DNA from: Phaeosaccion multiseriatum
Taxonomy: Eukaryota; Ochrophyta, other classes
Direction: 5' to 3'
NCBI GenBank assembly: GCA_965112735.1
Contig: OZ218958.1
Coordinates: 1,364,001 to 1,428,000, forward strand
Length of the DNA stretch: 64,000 bases
Positions 42,941 through 54,749 of the stretch are shown here, one piece after another (position 1 is the first letter of the stretch; every line of letters starts with the position of its first letter). Position numbers and translations under genes: made by a program. Below the pieces are notes generated by a model, which searched no databases, was not told the origin of the DNA, and saw only the letters and a list, made by a program, of their open reading frames with translations.

Positions 42941-45319
42941 ATGGGATGCACAAACTCTACAGATGCGGCGGCGAGGAGGCAGATGGGGAGCGGGGATGGC
43001 TTGGACGAGGCGCCGACGGAGATGATCGGTGAAGGTGAGCGTGCTGACGGGAGGGGAAAAGAATTGACGAATTGACGATCAATTGACACGGTTGTTGGAC
43101 GAGGGACTTGTCAGCGACTGCCTTGAAAGGGGGGCTGGGTAGGGGGAGGTGGTGAGGGGGGGACGTGTCTGGGGCTGAGTGTGGAGGAATAGTGTCAAAG
43201 CGGGTGGATCGGTGCGTTGCATCACCCCTCGTCATCGTCAAGGGGGTTGGAGAGGAGGCTACGACCACAACGAGTCACACGTACCGCCTGGAGTAGGGTG
43301 GGGCTCGTGCATGTCGTAGGACAGCGCAGCCAGCATCCTTGGAGTAGGAGTAAGCAAGACCCTCTAACGCCCCTCCGCCTTGCACGAATGCTTTCCTTCC
43401 GACGTGTCTGGCAGTTGTGGCTGGGGCCGGCCTGTCCCACCCTGCACCGTGGCGCCACGGAGAGGCGATCACGCGGTACGAGCTAAATCAGAAGAGGGAG
43501 GAGTTCTACCACACGCGGACTGACGGCAGCGCTGTCATCTGGCAGAACATAAAGGTTAGGGAAGGAGGCAGGCCGGGCGGGGGCGACAGGGAGGGAGAGA
43601 GGGAGAGGGTGAAGAAGGAGGGTTGGAGGGGGCAGAGATGGAGGGAGGGAGGGCAGGGAGGGAGGGAGGGAGGGAGGGAGGGCAGTTGGCAGAGCTTAGG
43701 CGGAGGAGCCCCTGGCGTGCTGCTGCTGCTCTCCACCTCCTCTGTACTCCACATGTTCATGAGGAACTACAAGCTCTGTTCCAGTCAAAACGCGGGAAAC
43801 AAGCTTTGATTCATGCTTGGAAGTGTAGTAACAACCTCAGCTGCCTCCCCTTCCCTTTGCCCCCCCCCCCTTGCCTGCCACCGCCTTCGCCCTTTGCACC
43901 CCCTTTGCCGGAGTGAACAGTTTGCTGCCGAGGCCCTGCTCGCCGGCGATGAAGTGCTGTGCAAGACCATCATCGAGGCCAGCAACATGAAGTGTCCTAC
44001 GGGAACCCTAGACCTCTTTTACGACGAGCTGGGCCACGCCTACAAGGTGCGTGAGTGCGTGCGTGCGTGCGTGCTGCATGCATATGAGTGCGGGAGTGGC
44101 TGCTTGAGAAGGCGTAAATGGAGACGCCTTCAAATCTCCTTCTTTTCTCTCCTCTTGCCGGCTGTCAGACTCGCCTTCCTATCGTCACCTTTTACTTCCC
44201 ATCCCCCTCACTTTCGTCTCCTCCCACTCGCCCTCCATCCCCTCCCTCTCTCCCCGTCTCCCCCCCCCCTCTCCCCCTCCCCCTCCCCCCCCCCCCTTAC
44301 CTCCCTCCCCTTCCCCTCTTCTTCCCTGCCCAGGTGCCCAGGTACTTATTCAGCAACCCCATGGACATGGTGGAGGGTAAGATGGGCGCTACTGGCGCAC
44401 CTCTCAGTGGAGTCAAGAAGGTCCCACTCAGCGTGGTGTCCTGCCCCACCACCGTCAGGATGCAAGTCGCCCCTCTGGTACGTAGCGTAATTGTAGCCTA
44501 TATGCACACGTATGTGCATATGTATGCGCGTATGTACGTACGCAAGGAAAGGGTCCGTGCGTGCTCGCTTGCCCTCGGGGTGGACGGGCCGATGGCAGTC
44601 CATGTATGCGTTGGGACTCTGAGCTCTCTGCCTACGTGTACTTATTTAGTTGTGTTGTCTGCTGTGAAGCCCCATTCAATTATGACCCGACTACCCCTGC
44701 TTACACAGGAGCTCTGGGACATTGTTGCGATTCTCTCGGGGAGGGGATGCTTGTGTCCGCTGTGTGTCTTACTGTGTGTCTTTTGCCCCTTTGCATGGAA
44801 GACAGGCCCCTATCCATACATCTATCCATCCATCTTTCCATCCACGATCGATCTATCATGCTCACCCCTCCCGCTCCTCTTTCTCCCTGCTTCTTTCCGT
44901 GTTCCTCCTCGACTACACACCTTCTGCTTCTACTCTGCTGTTTCTACTCGTTGCATTGTTTTTCTCAGGAGAAGACTTACGAGGTGAGGTTGGACCTAAC
45001 GTCGACGATTTTGGAGCTCAAGGAGGCACTAAACACACACCTCAAAGAGTCGGCTGCTGGAAAGGCGAGTACAAATACCAAGGAAGATGAGGATCGAAGT
45101 GCAACAGCAGCAGCAGCAGCAGCAGCAGGAGGAGGAGGAGGAGGAGACGGGGGGAAGGTTGTTGAAAGGGGAAACGGCCTTGAGCCCTCTGAGCTTCCCG
45201 TGTGGAGGCAGAGGGTGGTGTATCAGGGCAAGGAGCTGTCAGATAGTATGCGGATTAGCCAGGCCGGGGTGGACCCAAACTTTGTGATGCAGGTGTATCT
45301 GCGACCCAAGCAGGCCTGA
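42941..45319 (+). CDS. UBTD1/2-like ubiquitin-domain protein, probably N-myristoylated
   Basis: Five exons, 42941-43034, 43415-43554, 43921-44046, 44334-44477 and 44969-45319, join in phase to 284 aa. It begins MGCTNSTD, a Gly2/Cys3 start fitting N-myristoylation and palmitoylation like UBTD1. ITRYELNQKREEFYHT and IWQNIK, followed by FAAEALLAGDEVL and GTLDLFYDELGHAYKVPRY, match the family's N-terminal helical domain (DELGNRYQLP in UBTD1). The last exon is a ubiquitin-like fold: EKTYEVRLDLTSTILELK, then VVYQGKELSDSMRI and NFVMQVYL. An insertion of about 45 residues (Lys/Glu, then Ala/Gly runs) splits the fold after its first helix. UBTD proteins bind E2 enzymes and modulate ubiquitin signalling; membrane attachment is inferred from the N-terminus. 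Confidence 0.9.
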
Positions 45320-45444
45320 GGGGCTGTCTTTCTCTACCTCTCTCCCTCTCTCTCGTATGGGCCTTGTAGGAGGCACTTGCGGCGTGAGGGGAGGAGAGAG
45401 GGCAGCTCCCCTATGAGCGGCAGCGTCAGCAGTAGTTGGTGATA

Positions 45445-45480
<36 letters not shown>

Positions 45481-46014
45481 TTGGTGATACAGCAGCAGCA
45501 GCAGCAGCAGCAGCACGGGGAGCAGTAGTGGTAGGAGAGGAGGAGGAAGAGGAGGAGGAGGAGGAGGAGGAGGAGGAGGGGCGCCCAGGGGCTCGGCCTC
45601 ATTGCCTCGCGCGTTTTTTCAGGTGGCAATGCGCAAGAGCAGGGAATGTGCACGAGCCCCACGGGGTGCCCTTCCTGTGGCCTTTAAGGGCCCTTCCTGT
45701 GGCCTTTGCGTGCCCTTCCTGTGGCCCACCCGCCTGCGTCGTGTGTGTGAAGGCCCGGCAGCCGGAAGAGGGGGGGCGGAAGTTTTGTGGTGTTGTGTGG
45801 TTTTGGTTTTTTGAATCCCATCACGTGGGTCGTCGCCATGGGGGGGTGTCGATTGCATTTTGTTCTGTGTAGCTGAGACGAGAACCGCTACTGGGAGGGA
45901 GGGAGGGGGAGGAAAGGGGTGGGGACGTTCCTCCATCGCTTTCCTCGGCTAGAGAGCAGGGGGTCGGATGGTCCAGGAGAGGAGCCGCTCTGCAGAGAAG
46001 TTGGTGATACAGCC

Positions 46015-46048
<34 letters not shown>

Positions 46049-47431
46049 AAGTTGGTCACAAGGCAGCAGCAAAGGCAGGAGCTTGCGCGGCGGTGGATGC
46101 TCGCAAGCGGACCACCCACTCACGCACACACACATATACACACACACGCACACGAGCGCGTGCGCACTGGCGAGACTTGGGGGGGGGGGCTGTGCACATG
46201 TGTTGAGCTTCTTTCCGCCAGCCACGGGCACGCAATGAGCACAGCAGCAAAGCGAGCACGGAGAGGATGGGGTGTGGCGGGGGAGAGGGGGGGGCAGGGG
46301 TTTGGTGGCGCCAGGCCAAGAGGCCGAACAGGGCGCGGAGGCGGGATATATTCTGCGATGGCAATCAATGGGCAGAGAGGAACTGGGGCGGATGGAGACC
46401 CATGTACAGGCGAAGCAGCATGGGACGAGGGTGGCGGTTTTGTCCCCTCCTTTTGGGGGTCTGTGTTGGGCTCGCGTAAGCGTTGTACCGGCTGGAGACG
46501 ACTCACTTGGCGTGAGTGGTCCCAGACCGAGGCAGCAGCGCACTTTCACCCCACCCCTCCCCACCCCTCCATCCTCCTCTTCCCTCCCTTCCTCCTTCGG
46601 TGAAATTGCTGAGCGACAAAAGACAGCGTTGAGGAAGTGAGTCGGTTTCGTGCTGTGCAGGTCTGGTTGCGAGCCATAGCCCAGCCGCGGGGGCGTGTGA
46701 CGCAGCCATGGCTCAGCGGCAGGCTTTCCTTTCGGCGCAACCCCCATTCACTTTCACTCAACGTGTCTTTGTTGCTGCTGAGCAAAGTTCCCCATTGGGG
46801 GACGGGGTATACCTGCTGATACTCAAGAAGCGAACGTTGGTATGCAGCGTGCAGCTGGGGCGCGCTCCCTGCCCTCGGAGGGGGGCAGAGGGGCAGGAGT
46901 GTGTAGTGTCGAGATGCGATTGTTTTGTGACTGGAGTCAAATGTCGGATGGGAACGTCGAGATTGCGTCCACGGCCCTCACGGCCCTGTGCCTTGCTTCA
47001 CACCCTACCCGGATGTGAGGTATACATAGCTTGCTTTCTCTTGTCTTCGAGCTCGACCCTCGTCTTTGGACATCAGCAGGCCGCCCGCGGAGTCCTAGTG
47101 AATCTCTGCCGCCGCTGTGTCTGTATAATACTAAATGTATAACAGAACCTCTTTTTCTTCATGATTGTCCCGGGGGGGGGGGGAATTTCCATTTTCAATT
47201 ACTCCCCCCTCTCCCCCCCCCCCTCATCCCTCCATCTGTCTGAGGATAGCTTACGCGGCGAGGAGGGGCCATCCAAACGGCAGGCAGATCGGCAGAGCCT
47301 TCGCCGCGAGGAGGGACGACCCCTTAGCGAAACAATAGTAGGGAGGAGTGTTCCGAACGACAGGCGGATCGCGGGACTCTGTGAGGAGGGGGCGATCCAA
47401 ACGACCAGGGAATCAAGGCACGGGGAGCAGA
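45320..47431. other. Spacer with three copies of the dispersed motif
   Basis: Exact motif copies lie at 45436-45447, 45481-45492 and 46001-46012, all plus orientation. The first two are 45 bp apart and separated by CAG and TAG triplets. An 18-bp phrase, CCCTTCCTGTGGCCTTT, is repeated at about 45669-45735. A plus ORF from ATG 46708 (MAQRQAFLSAQPPF...) ends at a possible donor near 46838 but has no downstream partner. 47236-47430 has two or three diverged GCGAGGAGGG/GATC repeats. No gene is called. Confidence 0.45.
45436..45492 (+). repeat. Two tandem copies of the dispersed TTGGTGATACAG motif
   Basis: Copies at 45436-45447 and 45481-45492 in (TAG)n/(CAG)n context, downstream of the UBTD-like stop codon. 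They show that the motif also occurs outside transcribed coding sequence, each time followed by CAG triplets. Confidence 0.95.
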
Positions 47432-47612
47432 ATGTTCGGAGTCAGAGCTAACCCGCCGGGGCCGGAGGAGGAAGAGCAGGGGGAGGGGGAGGACGACGAC
47501 CGCGAACGCAGCGAACGCAGCAGAATGTTCGGAGTCAGAGCTAACCCGCTGGGGCCGGAGGAGGGAGAGCAGGGGGAGGGGGAGGACGACGACCGCGAAC
47601 GCGCCCCCCCCT
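47427..47612 (+). repeat. 93-bp in-frame tandem duplication in the transporter N-terminus
   Basis: The phrase AGAATGTTCGGAGTCAGAGC occurs at 47429 and again 93 bp later. The two 93-bp units encode RMFGVRANP(P/L)GPEEEEQG and a Glu/Asp/Arg tail with only a few differences, so the second unit also carries an in-frame ATG (47525) that could serve as an alternative start. Confidence 0.93.
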
Positions 47613-50372
47613 TCGGCTTTCCGCGTCCGCAGGGGGACACTTCCGAACAGCCAGCAGCAGAGCATGATTTTTCAGATTGGATTGCAAAGGGGCCTTCGCT
47701 CTCAAAACCGGAAAAGGGGGTCTATGTGTACGGCGAACGGCCAGCGAGTGTCTCTCCGACCCCGAGCCTGCTGAACAGCCTGGGTCTGGGGGTGCACGTC
47801 CCTCCCTCGGAGTTCGACCCGTCGTTGTCGCTCGATTCCCATTCCCCTTTGCCCCCTGGTGACACCCTGTTCAGGAGGTTCTACAGGCAGCTGTCCATTC
47901 CCGACTACATGGACTTGGGCCGCCACCAGGAGACACACTACGACGGTCTTCTTTGGATGGCCGCCGGAGCCTTGGCATTCTCCATCATGTACATGCACGT
48001 GAAGCTCGTTGGACCTGAGGTGCGTGCGTAGGAGCAGTAGCAGAGCAGCTGCTAAAGGAGTAAATCGTGTTGCGGAGCGACTGCAATCGAGCGGCCCAAA
48101 TGAAGCTCCCTTCCATGTACACACATAAAAGAAACCCGTGACTGTGTCCCGCTGTCCACCACACCGCCGCCTCGGACACAGGACTCGAATCTAACACTGC
48201 CGCCCTCACTACCCTCCACACCCCAATCAGGTGACCGCATTCCAGATCGTCTTCTATCGGAGTCTCGTGTACTGCGTGCTGTCCAGCCTCTGGACGAGCG
48301 TCGTCAAGGGAGAGTAAGTGTATCATTCTTCCGTTATGTCTGGCTGTGACTGCAGCTGAGCTCTGAAGCGGCGAGCTCTGAAGCTCTCCTGCCTGTCGTC
48401 ACCCTCCGATGGCCGCGTCGCGGGCGGGAGCACCGACGCCAGCCGTTCTCCCGTGCGCCTACTGAAGCTTGCTTTCCTTCCTCTTCACTTCAACACTGAC
48501 CTGCCCTGCTCTGTCCCCTGCCTCGACCCCACCGCATGACGACACCATACCCCCTGCAGCAACCCGCTTGGCCCCCCGATCATCAGATGGTACGTACGTA
48601 CCCATCTACCTACGTGTTGTAGTGAAAGAGCAGCGCACCCCCTCCCTCTGTGACTGGGACTCATCATGTTGTCTCTCCCCTTCTTCGCTTCTCCCCTCTC
48701 TACCGTCTCTCACTTGGACCATTCACCCACGGCAGTCTGCTGTGCTTTCGAGGCGGCCTTGCAGTGGTGTCCGTTACTTGCTTCTACTACGCGACGCAGG
48801 TTTGATTGCCGTTTCACGTCACTTCTGGCCCTGTGTGAGGCTGCCTGCCTTCACCTCGGCCTGCCCTTTGCTTCGCCCTCGCCGGAGACAGGGCCGCCTT
48901 TCTTCTCAACCACTCTCCTCGGAACATGTTCTGCTCCTCCCCCCACCCCCCACCCTCCCCGCCTTTCGCCCTCCTTGCCGGCTTGTGGCCTGCTTCATCC
49001 GCTGCCATCCTCGCAGTGGCTTCCGCTGACGGACTCACTCGCAATACAGTTCGCGACGCCAGTGACCACGTAAGTCTTGTACATGAGAGCAGGGGGGGGT
49101 CGAAGGAGCGGCTGGGGTAACGTGCACTCGTTCCACCCCGGGAGCGACTCCATCGGTGACGACTGAAGCAATGCACATCATGCTCGTCGCTCGGCTTGGG
49201 CGTCGACCTCCTCTGGCCTGCTCGCCTGCCACCTCCCATTTGGCCGCTTGATTCCCTCCTCGCTCGCCCGTTCGGATCCCTTCCCCTACCTACTCTTCTG
49301 CTCTAATTACTTGTTTTTGGTGCGAGCAGGGCCATCTGCGCCAGGCTGTGGCTCAAAGAGAAATGGGAGATCACGGACCAGATCGGAGCTGCCTTGTGCA
49401 TCTTCGGTGAGTCCATTGCAACAGTCGCCCCCTTCGTCCCTTGCTATCACCTTCCCTTTTCCTTTCGGGGCTGTGGCCGACTTTGTATTCCTCTCTGGCT
49501 CACCATCATGACCTTGTGCGTGCGTCTGTGTGCGCCGCTCGTCTCCTCACCGCTTGGCTACCTGTTCTTCCTCAGCGTTCTTCCTTCTCACTCACCCCCC
49601 GTGGCTCTTTGGCCGAGATGCGCAACCCGGAGTGGACGACTTCGAGTATGAAGACTTGTAAGTACTTACGTGTTACGTTGTACGTACTCACGTGTTTTAC
49701 GTGCACGTCCGGGGGAGCGAACTCCCGATTTCGACTTCGGTATTTGCTGCCTGAGCAAGGCATTCGCGCTTCCCCTCCCTTCCCTTTGATCCAGTCTCCG
49801 GTCGACGCATCGCTTACGCCTGCTTACAAGCCTGTAACTACTATTCACTCCTTTCCTCTGCGTCGTCCTCTCTCTCTCGCCACTCGCTCAGCGGGCACTC
49901 GGGACGTACCTCCTTTCAACACCATCACAGCCAGAGCCAGACAAGCGCCGCCGGCGAGGATGAGGGCGAGGAGGGTATGTTCGATTTCACCCAACCCTCT
50001 AAAGCCAAGCAGACGGCAGTCGCCACATGCGTGTGCCTCCTCGGGACCCTTGCCCTGTCCATCTCCTACGTAACCGTCCGTTTCATCTTGGACAGAGCCG
50101 AAGCGATGGTGATGGTGTTCTACTATGGGCTGGTCGGGGCCGTCGTCATGCCCTTCGCCTCCTTCTTCATGGGCGCGGGCTTCACGACCTGCTTCTTCCC
50201 GTTCCCCGACACGGTGTGTGTGTGGTATGTGTGTGCGCGCGTGTGCGTATGCGTGTGCGTGTGCGTGTGCGTGTGCGTGTGCGTGTGCGTGTGCGTGTGC
50301 GTGTGCGTGTGCGTGTGCGTGTGCGTGTGCGTGTGCGTGTGCGTGTGCGTGTGCGTGTGCGTGTGCGTGTGC

Positions 50373-50404
<32 letters not shown>

Positions 50405-52036
50405 GTGCGTGTGCGCGTGCGTGTGCCGTGTGGCGTGTGGCGTGTGGCTTGTTCGCTGATGTGTGTGGTTGTTTCCGAATCGTCCCAACTCTGCACAATA
50501 GGAGGAATGAAGCAGAGTACTTGCCCCTTGCTTGCATCCATCCTATTTCAAGAGAATCCCCCTTCGTATTGGACCAAGTCCTCTGACTTTCCAAATCCCA
50601 TCCGCTGCCACCCCCCTGCCCTGCACCATGTCGCGCCACACGCACCCAAGGAGAAGCTCGAATACATTGTGTTCATCGGAATCTTCGGCTTCTTCGGCCA
50701 GCTCTTCACCAACATGTATGTACGATTCCGTCTCAGAAATATCCACCCTTTGCTTTCGCTGTTTCGGACGCTATGCGGAGCCACAGGCGGGACTTAAAAA
50801 GGAGGGTAACACCGAGGCCCTTTGACAAGTTTAAACTCATCACTTCTCACGACTCCACTGCCAACACCGAGGTCCTTTGATAAGTTTAAACTCATCACTT
50901 CTCACGACTCCACTGCTCACTCGTACCCTCTCCCTCCCCCTCTGTGTTTGACCTTCACATTCTGCGCTCCGCCCCTTTGGTTCGCATCGCTTCTCCGCTT
51001 TCGCTTTCTCTCCTACCCCCGCAACTGGCGACCACGGGCGGGTGGGTAAATGTTGAACGCATCACTCACTCACTCACCGACTCACCAAACTGTGCTTACG
51101 TGCAGTGGGCTGCAGCGCGAGGTCGCGGCGAGTGCCACGCTCATGAGCTACACGCAGATCGTCTACTCCTACTTGTTCGAGGCGCTCTACCTTCACGAGC
51201 CGGTGAGTGATTCCCTTGCTTGTTCCATCCATCCCTCCCTCCCTCCCTCCCTCCCTCCCTCCCTCCCTCCGCGACTTCATCCCGGGCGAGCGAGTCAAGT
51301 ACATGAAGTGGTTCGTCAAGACGAACGTGTGTCGTGAAGGTCACCCGCCCGCTGTCAGGGCGACCGCGCCAGTCAGAGGGGCACAGACAGATGACAGGGC
51401 TTGCCCGACTCTGCCACACTCTCCACCACCATGCTCACTCACTTGGGCAGTGCTCAGTCTGCGCTCACGAAGAGAGCATACGATGAGAATGGGGAAATGA
51501 ATGCAGTCTGTGTACTCCGCGCGATTGGCTTCTTGCTTCCTTGCTTCCTTGCTTGGCCGACTTTCCGCTTCGCTGGACACTTTACTCACTTGACCGCCCG
51601 CTCGCTTACCACCTCCGCCCGACCTTCAAATCCCTTGATATCTCGCTTGACACCTCGCTTGACCATCAAATCGCTTGACCTCTCGCTTTCAACCTCGCTT
51701 GACCGACACTTCATCCCCATTCGGCCCCACTCGCCCGCCCTCCACGCGTCCTCCCCCCCCCCCACCCGCACTCCCGTGTGGCAGACTCATTGGTACTCTA
51801 TGCTTGGTACCGCCATCTTCATCGCCTACAATACATACCGCACTGTGGGGAGGGTAGTGCAGCAGCGCAAGAGGGCCAAGGCGTTGGAGAATCACGCCGG
51901 GCGGGGTCGTGCGGCACAGGCCACGCCCTCTGCTATAGACGGCTTCGCACACCTCACGGGAGTGCGCGGTGTCGGCTCCAGCTATGGTACCATCCCCCCC
52001 GTCGACCCCAACTGTGCTGCCGCGGCCTTGTTTTGA
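47432..52036 (+). CDS. EamA/drug-metabolite family membrane transporter (SLC35G-like)
   Basis: Eleven exons, 47432-48019, 48231-48313, 48560-48589, 48736-48799, 49017-49069, 49330-49406, 49576-49657, 49892-50213, 50651-50715, 51106-51202 and 51785-52036, join in phase to 570 aa. The N-terminal ~170 residues are soluble and acidic, with a 31-residue tandem duplication. Two EamA repeats of five membrane helices each follow. The first has LLWMAAGALAFSIMY, VTAFQIVFYRSLVY, FRGGLAVVSVTCFYYATQ, WLPLTDSLAIQFATPV and EKWEITDQIGAALCIFG. The second has AVATCVCLLGTLALSIS, FYYGLVGAVVMPF, YIVFIGIFGFFGQLF, SYTQIVYSYLFEALYLHEP and WYSMLGTAIFIAYNTY. These are family signatures of ten-helix carriers for nucleotide sugars, amino acids or organic ions; the substrate cannot be read from sequence. 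ATG 47432 is the first in frame; an upstream start would need a non-ATG codon. The carbonic anhydrase follows 482 bp downstream on the same strand. Confidence 0.93.
50214..50445 (+). repeat. (GTGTGC)n hexanucleotide array at a splice donor
   Basis: The intron after exon 8 of the transporter starts GTGTGTGTGTGG and passes into about 190 bp of GTGTGC/GTGCGT hexamers (50236-50430). The donor is therefore part of a microsatellite. Confidence 0.93.
50808..50917 (+). repeat. 55-bp tandem duplication in a transporter intron
   Basis: Two copies, 50808-50862 and 50863-50916, both start AACACCGAGG and contain AAGTTTAAACTCATCACTTC, with two or three substitutions between them. It lies in intron 9 and does not affect coding. 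Confidence 0.93.
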
Positions 52037-52518
52037 TGACCCCAGCCTATGGTGCAATGACCTTCGGTAGAGGGCAGCGTGCTGGCTCTGACCCCTTCGC
52101 GTTATCTGCCGACGACGCACGTTGTTCCTCCTCCTTTATCACCTTTCGATTGATGACTGTGGCGGCGTCTTTCGCGCAGCTACACGCGGTGACCGACTCC
52201 GGCCTGATGGATTGGGCAGCCGAAGCCCTCCCCATGTGGAGGATCTTTTGGACGTGCTTGTTCTTCTTCGCGCCTGAGCACCTCGCCGCCATCCTACCTG
52301 ACTGTTCTCCCGTCTGTCGTGGACTCTGCTCGGCCCTTCCCCTTGTCGCGTGTCATTTCACTCCGTCTACAAGTAGTGTAAATGTGGGAGAGCGAGATTG
52401 AGGAGAAATACATGAAACACTTTGAAGTTGTACCTCTTCTTGAGCCCTTTTTGGACCATCATGTTGAATCACCTCCTTTGTTCATGCAAAAACTTCTTGG
52501 GCTTGAAAGAAGCAAACA
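52037..52518. promoter_or_regulatory. Spacer upstream of the carbonic anhydrase gene
   Basis: This 482-bp interval between the transporter stop and the carbonic anhydrase ATG is free of microsatellites. It must hold the 3' end of the transporter and the promoter of the anhydrase gene. The last 110 bp (52405-52518) are AT-richer, with AAATACATGAAACACTTTG and TTCATGCAAAAACTTC. No defined element is claimed. Confidence 0.4.
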
Positions 52519-54023
52519 ATGTTTATCGCAAGCCTCCTGTGTGCCCTTGGCCTCGTCCCGCTGGCCGGTGCCGTCAGCTGGAAGTACGGCGAGACTGCCG
52601 TGGTCGACGGAGAGACCTTCTTCGGGGAGGCCTCATGGGGAGAAGGTGAGCCCGAAGCGAATCGTGTCCAGAAAACCTACGCACCACCCATTGTGTTCCT
52701 TTCTCTATGCGCCGCTCTTCCTTCCTTCTCCTTTCTCCAGAGTACCCGGACTGCGACGGTGAGCGCCAGAGCCCCATCAATATTGCGGCCTGGATGGTGG
52801 ACCAGCAAGTAAGAGTATGACGACCTACCCTTCCCTTTCCTACTCCCTCCTTTGCCCCCCATTACTAATGTGATACCTACCCCCGTGCCCTTCCTTCTTG
52901 CTTCCGCGGCAGTGTCCGGACGACTCGCCCACCTTCAGCATTGGCTCGTGCAGCACCGCGGACCTCAAGTTCACCGCCGACACGAACACATGGAAGGTCA
53001 CCTTGGACGCGGAGTCGTGCACGGAGACGCCCAGCTTCACCCTTAACGGCGCCACCTACGAACTCCAGCAGTTCCATTTCCACAGCCCGAGCGAGCACAC
53101 CGTGGGCGGGAGCATATACGATGCCTGCATCCACATGGTCCACCTGAACCGGGACGACGACACCGACTACCGCGTTATTGGCATGCTCATCGAGTCCACG
53201 AGCTCACAGATCGACGAGGGTAACATCGAGCTCAGCAAGTACTGGCCCTCGATCCTGGCGGCCGCCGCAGCGGAGGAGCCCGAGGACGGAGTCGAGGCGC
53301 CCGCAGCTGAGCCTGCCGACGGAGACCGAGAGCTGCAGGATGAGGGGCAAGGCACTGAAGAGCTGGAGGAGCTCACCGTGACTCCCTACGACCTTCTTCC
53401 GGGAAGCGTCAACTACTGGACCTACCTGGGGAGCCTCACAACGCCCCCCTGCTCGGAAGTGGTGACATGGATGCTGGTGGAGACCCCCCTTCTCATGAGC
53501 GAGGAGCAGATCGATGCAATGCGGACGGCCATCAACCAGGGCAACACCCAGGCCGACGAGAACGGCAACAACAACCGCCCCGTGCAGGTAAGAGGCCCGA
53601 GATCGCCCAAAAGACCAGGCATTGGCTCTGAGAGAGAGAAAGAGTGAGAGGTACGGGGGGGATGAGAGTGAGAGAGTGTGAGCGAGGGAGTGAGCGAGGG
53701 AGTGAGCGAGAGAGAGAGTGTGTGTGCGCGCGCGTGTGTGTGTATGTGAGAGAAAGAGAGAGAGAGAGAGAGAACACCAGAGAACAACATTCGTTTCCCT
53801 CACGGGCTCCGGCCGATAGCGACCTCGGGCCGCTTACTCCCCCGCCGGTTGCGTACTCGAATCGCAACTTACGCAATACCATCCCCCCTTTATCTCCTCT
53901 GCCCTGCGGTTCCACCAGCCTCTCAACGAGCGCCCTGTCAGCTACTGCTCTCCCTCCACTGCTACTGCTGCGGCAGAAGAGGAAGAAGAAGCAGCAGCTC
54001 CAGCGCCGGCAGGGGATGAGTGA
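52519..54023 (+). CDS. Secreted alpha-type carbonic anhydrase
   Basis: Four exons, 52519-52645, 52741-52808, 52913-53587 and 53919-54023, join in phase to 324 aa. The first ~20 residues (MFIASLLCALGLVPLAGA) are a signal peptide. SWGEEYPDCDGERQSPINI is the family's N-terminal motif. The zinc ligands are present: H120 and H122 in QFHFHSPSEHTVGG and H139 in CIHMVHLN. LGSLTTPPCSEVVTW carries the Thr that orients the zinc-bound hydroxide, and NNRPVQPLNERPVSY is the usual C-terminal strand. The enzyme interconverts CO2 and bicarbonate. The signal peptide places it in the secretory route (cell surface, periplasm or a plastid reached through the ER), where it would aid inorganic-carbon uptake. An acidic Ala/Glu insertion of about 45 residues lies between the KYWPSIL and NYWTYLGSL strands, and the tail is Glu/Ala/Pro-rich. 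The transporter just upstream could be functionally linked, but that is speculation. Confidence 0.96.
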
Positions 54024-54530
54024 GAGCACGAGCGAGCGGCGGGGGAGAAGTGATGAGTGGATTTATTCAAGGCACGGGGGTCACAATCAATTGACGTAAA
54101 GCAGATACAGAAGAGATGATAGATTAGAGCAAGGAGCAAAGCAGTAGAGAAGAGGAGAGAAGAAGGAGGGAGGGAGAGTTGATCGCGCCCAGCCACCGAG
54201 GAAACGCTGGCAGCACGCTTCTACTATTATTGAGTTCATAAACCGATTCATTCATCCGTTCCATTCATCCGTTCCATTCATGGTGAAAGAACACAGATTC
54301 ATTACCCATTTTCTCTGTCCGGCGGTGAGGGGTAAACCTGCATGCAGCCACGCCGAAGCGTCCAACATGGCATCAGCCCCTCCACTGCCATCCACACCCC
54401 CACCCCCAGCCACCCCTCACTAAGGGGCCTGTGAGTAACAAACACCCCCGCCGACCCCGCGATGGGCGTCACAACCGCTACACCTTCGCCTCGTCTTGCA
54501 CTACGCTGCTGGACCTTCTCGTTGGCTCCC
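54024..54530. other. Spacer after the carbonic anhydrase gene
   Basis: No gene is supported. The early part (54040-54180) should be the 3' untranslated region of the anhydrase. ATTCATCCGTTCC is directly repeated at about 54248-54275. Confidence 0.45.
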
Positions 54531-54749
54531 TCACTCCTCGCATTTCTGACCACCACCATCACCATTACCATCACCAGTAGCAGCAGCAGCAGCAGCAGCA
54601 GCAACATCATATCTCGGCACCTTTAGCTCCATTGGCAAGCGGAAACCACGCCCCGCCTCCCTCTCCCGGCATGTCGTGAGGAAGCAGGGGTGGAAGGCGG
54701 TGGGGTAGTGGTGCACGTCGAAGCGGCCTCCTTCTTCGTAGTGCACCAG
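54531..54749 (-). CDS. Candidate last exon of an unidentified minus-strand gene
   Basis: After a (GT)n-rich acceptor (GTGTGTGCAG at 54750) the minus strand reads [20 protein letters not shown] and then [19 protein letters not shown], followed by poly-Ala and a stop at 54531 (72 aa). Composition of the first 50 residues looks like folded protein, and the [11 protein letters not shown] stretch is faintly reminiscent of 2-oxoglutarate/iron oxygenases, but the required His-x-Asp is not there. Upstream exons would lie beyond the (TCC)n array. Function unknown. Confidence 0.35.
   Translation of the reverse strand: MVHYEEGGRFDVHHYPTAFHPCFLTTCREREAGRGFRLPMELKVPRYDVAAAAAAAATGDGNGDGGGQKCEE

Noticed and set aside
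45968-46603. Plus-strand ORF with LVIQPQQQ and Arg-rich stretch as a gene
   Set aside because: It consists of the dispersed motif, CAG triplets and CA repeats, with no splice partners or conserved-looking segment.
54531-54749. Prolyl-4-hydroxylase assignment for the [15 protein letters not shown] exon
   Set aside because: The iron-binding His-x-Asp is missing and the downstream strand pattern does not follow. Left as unidentified.
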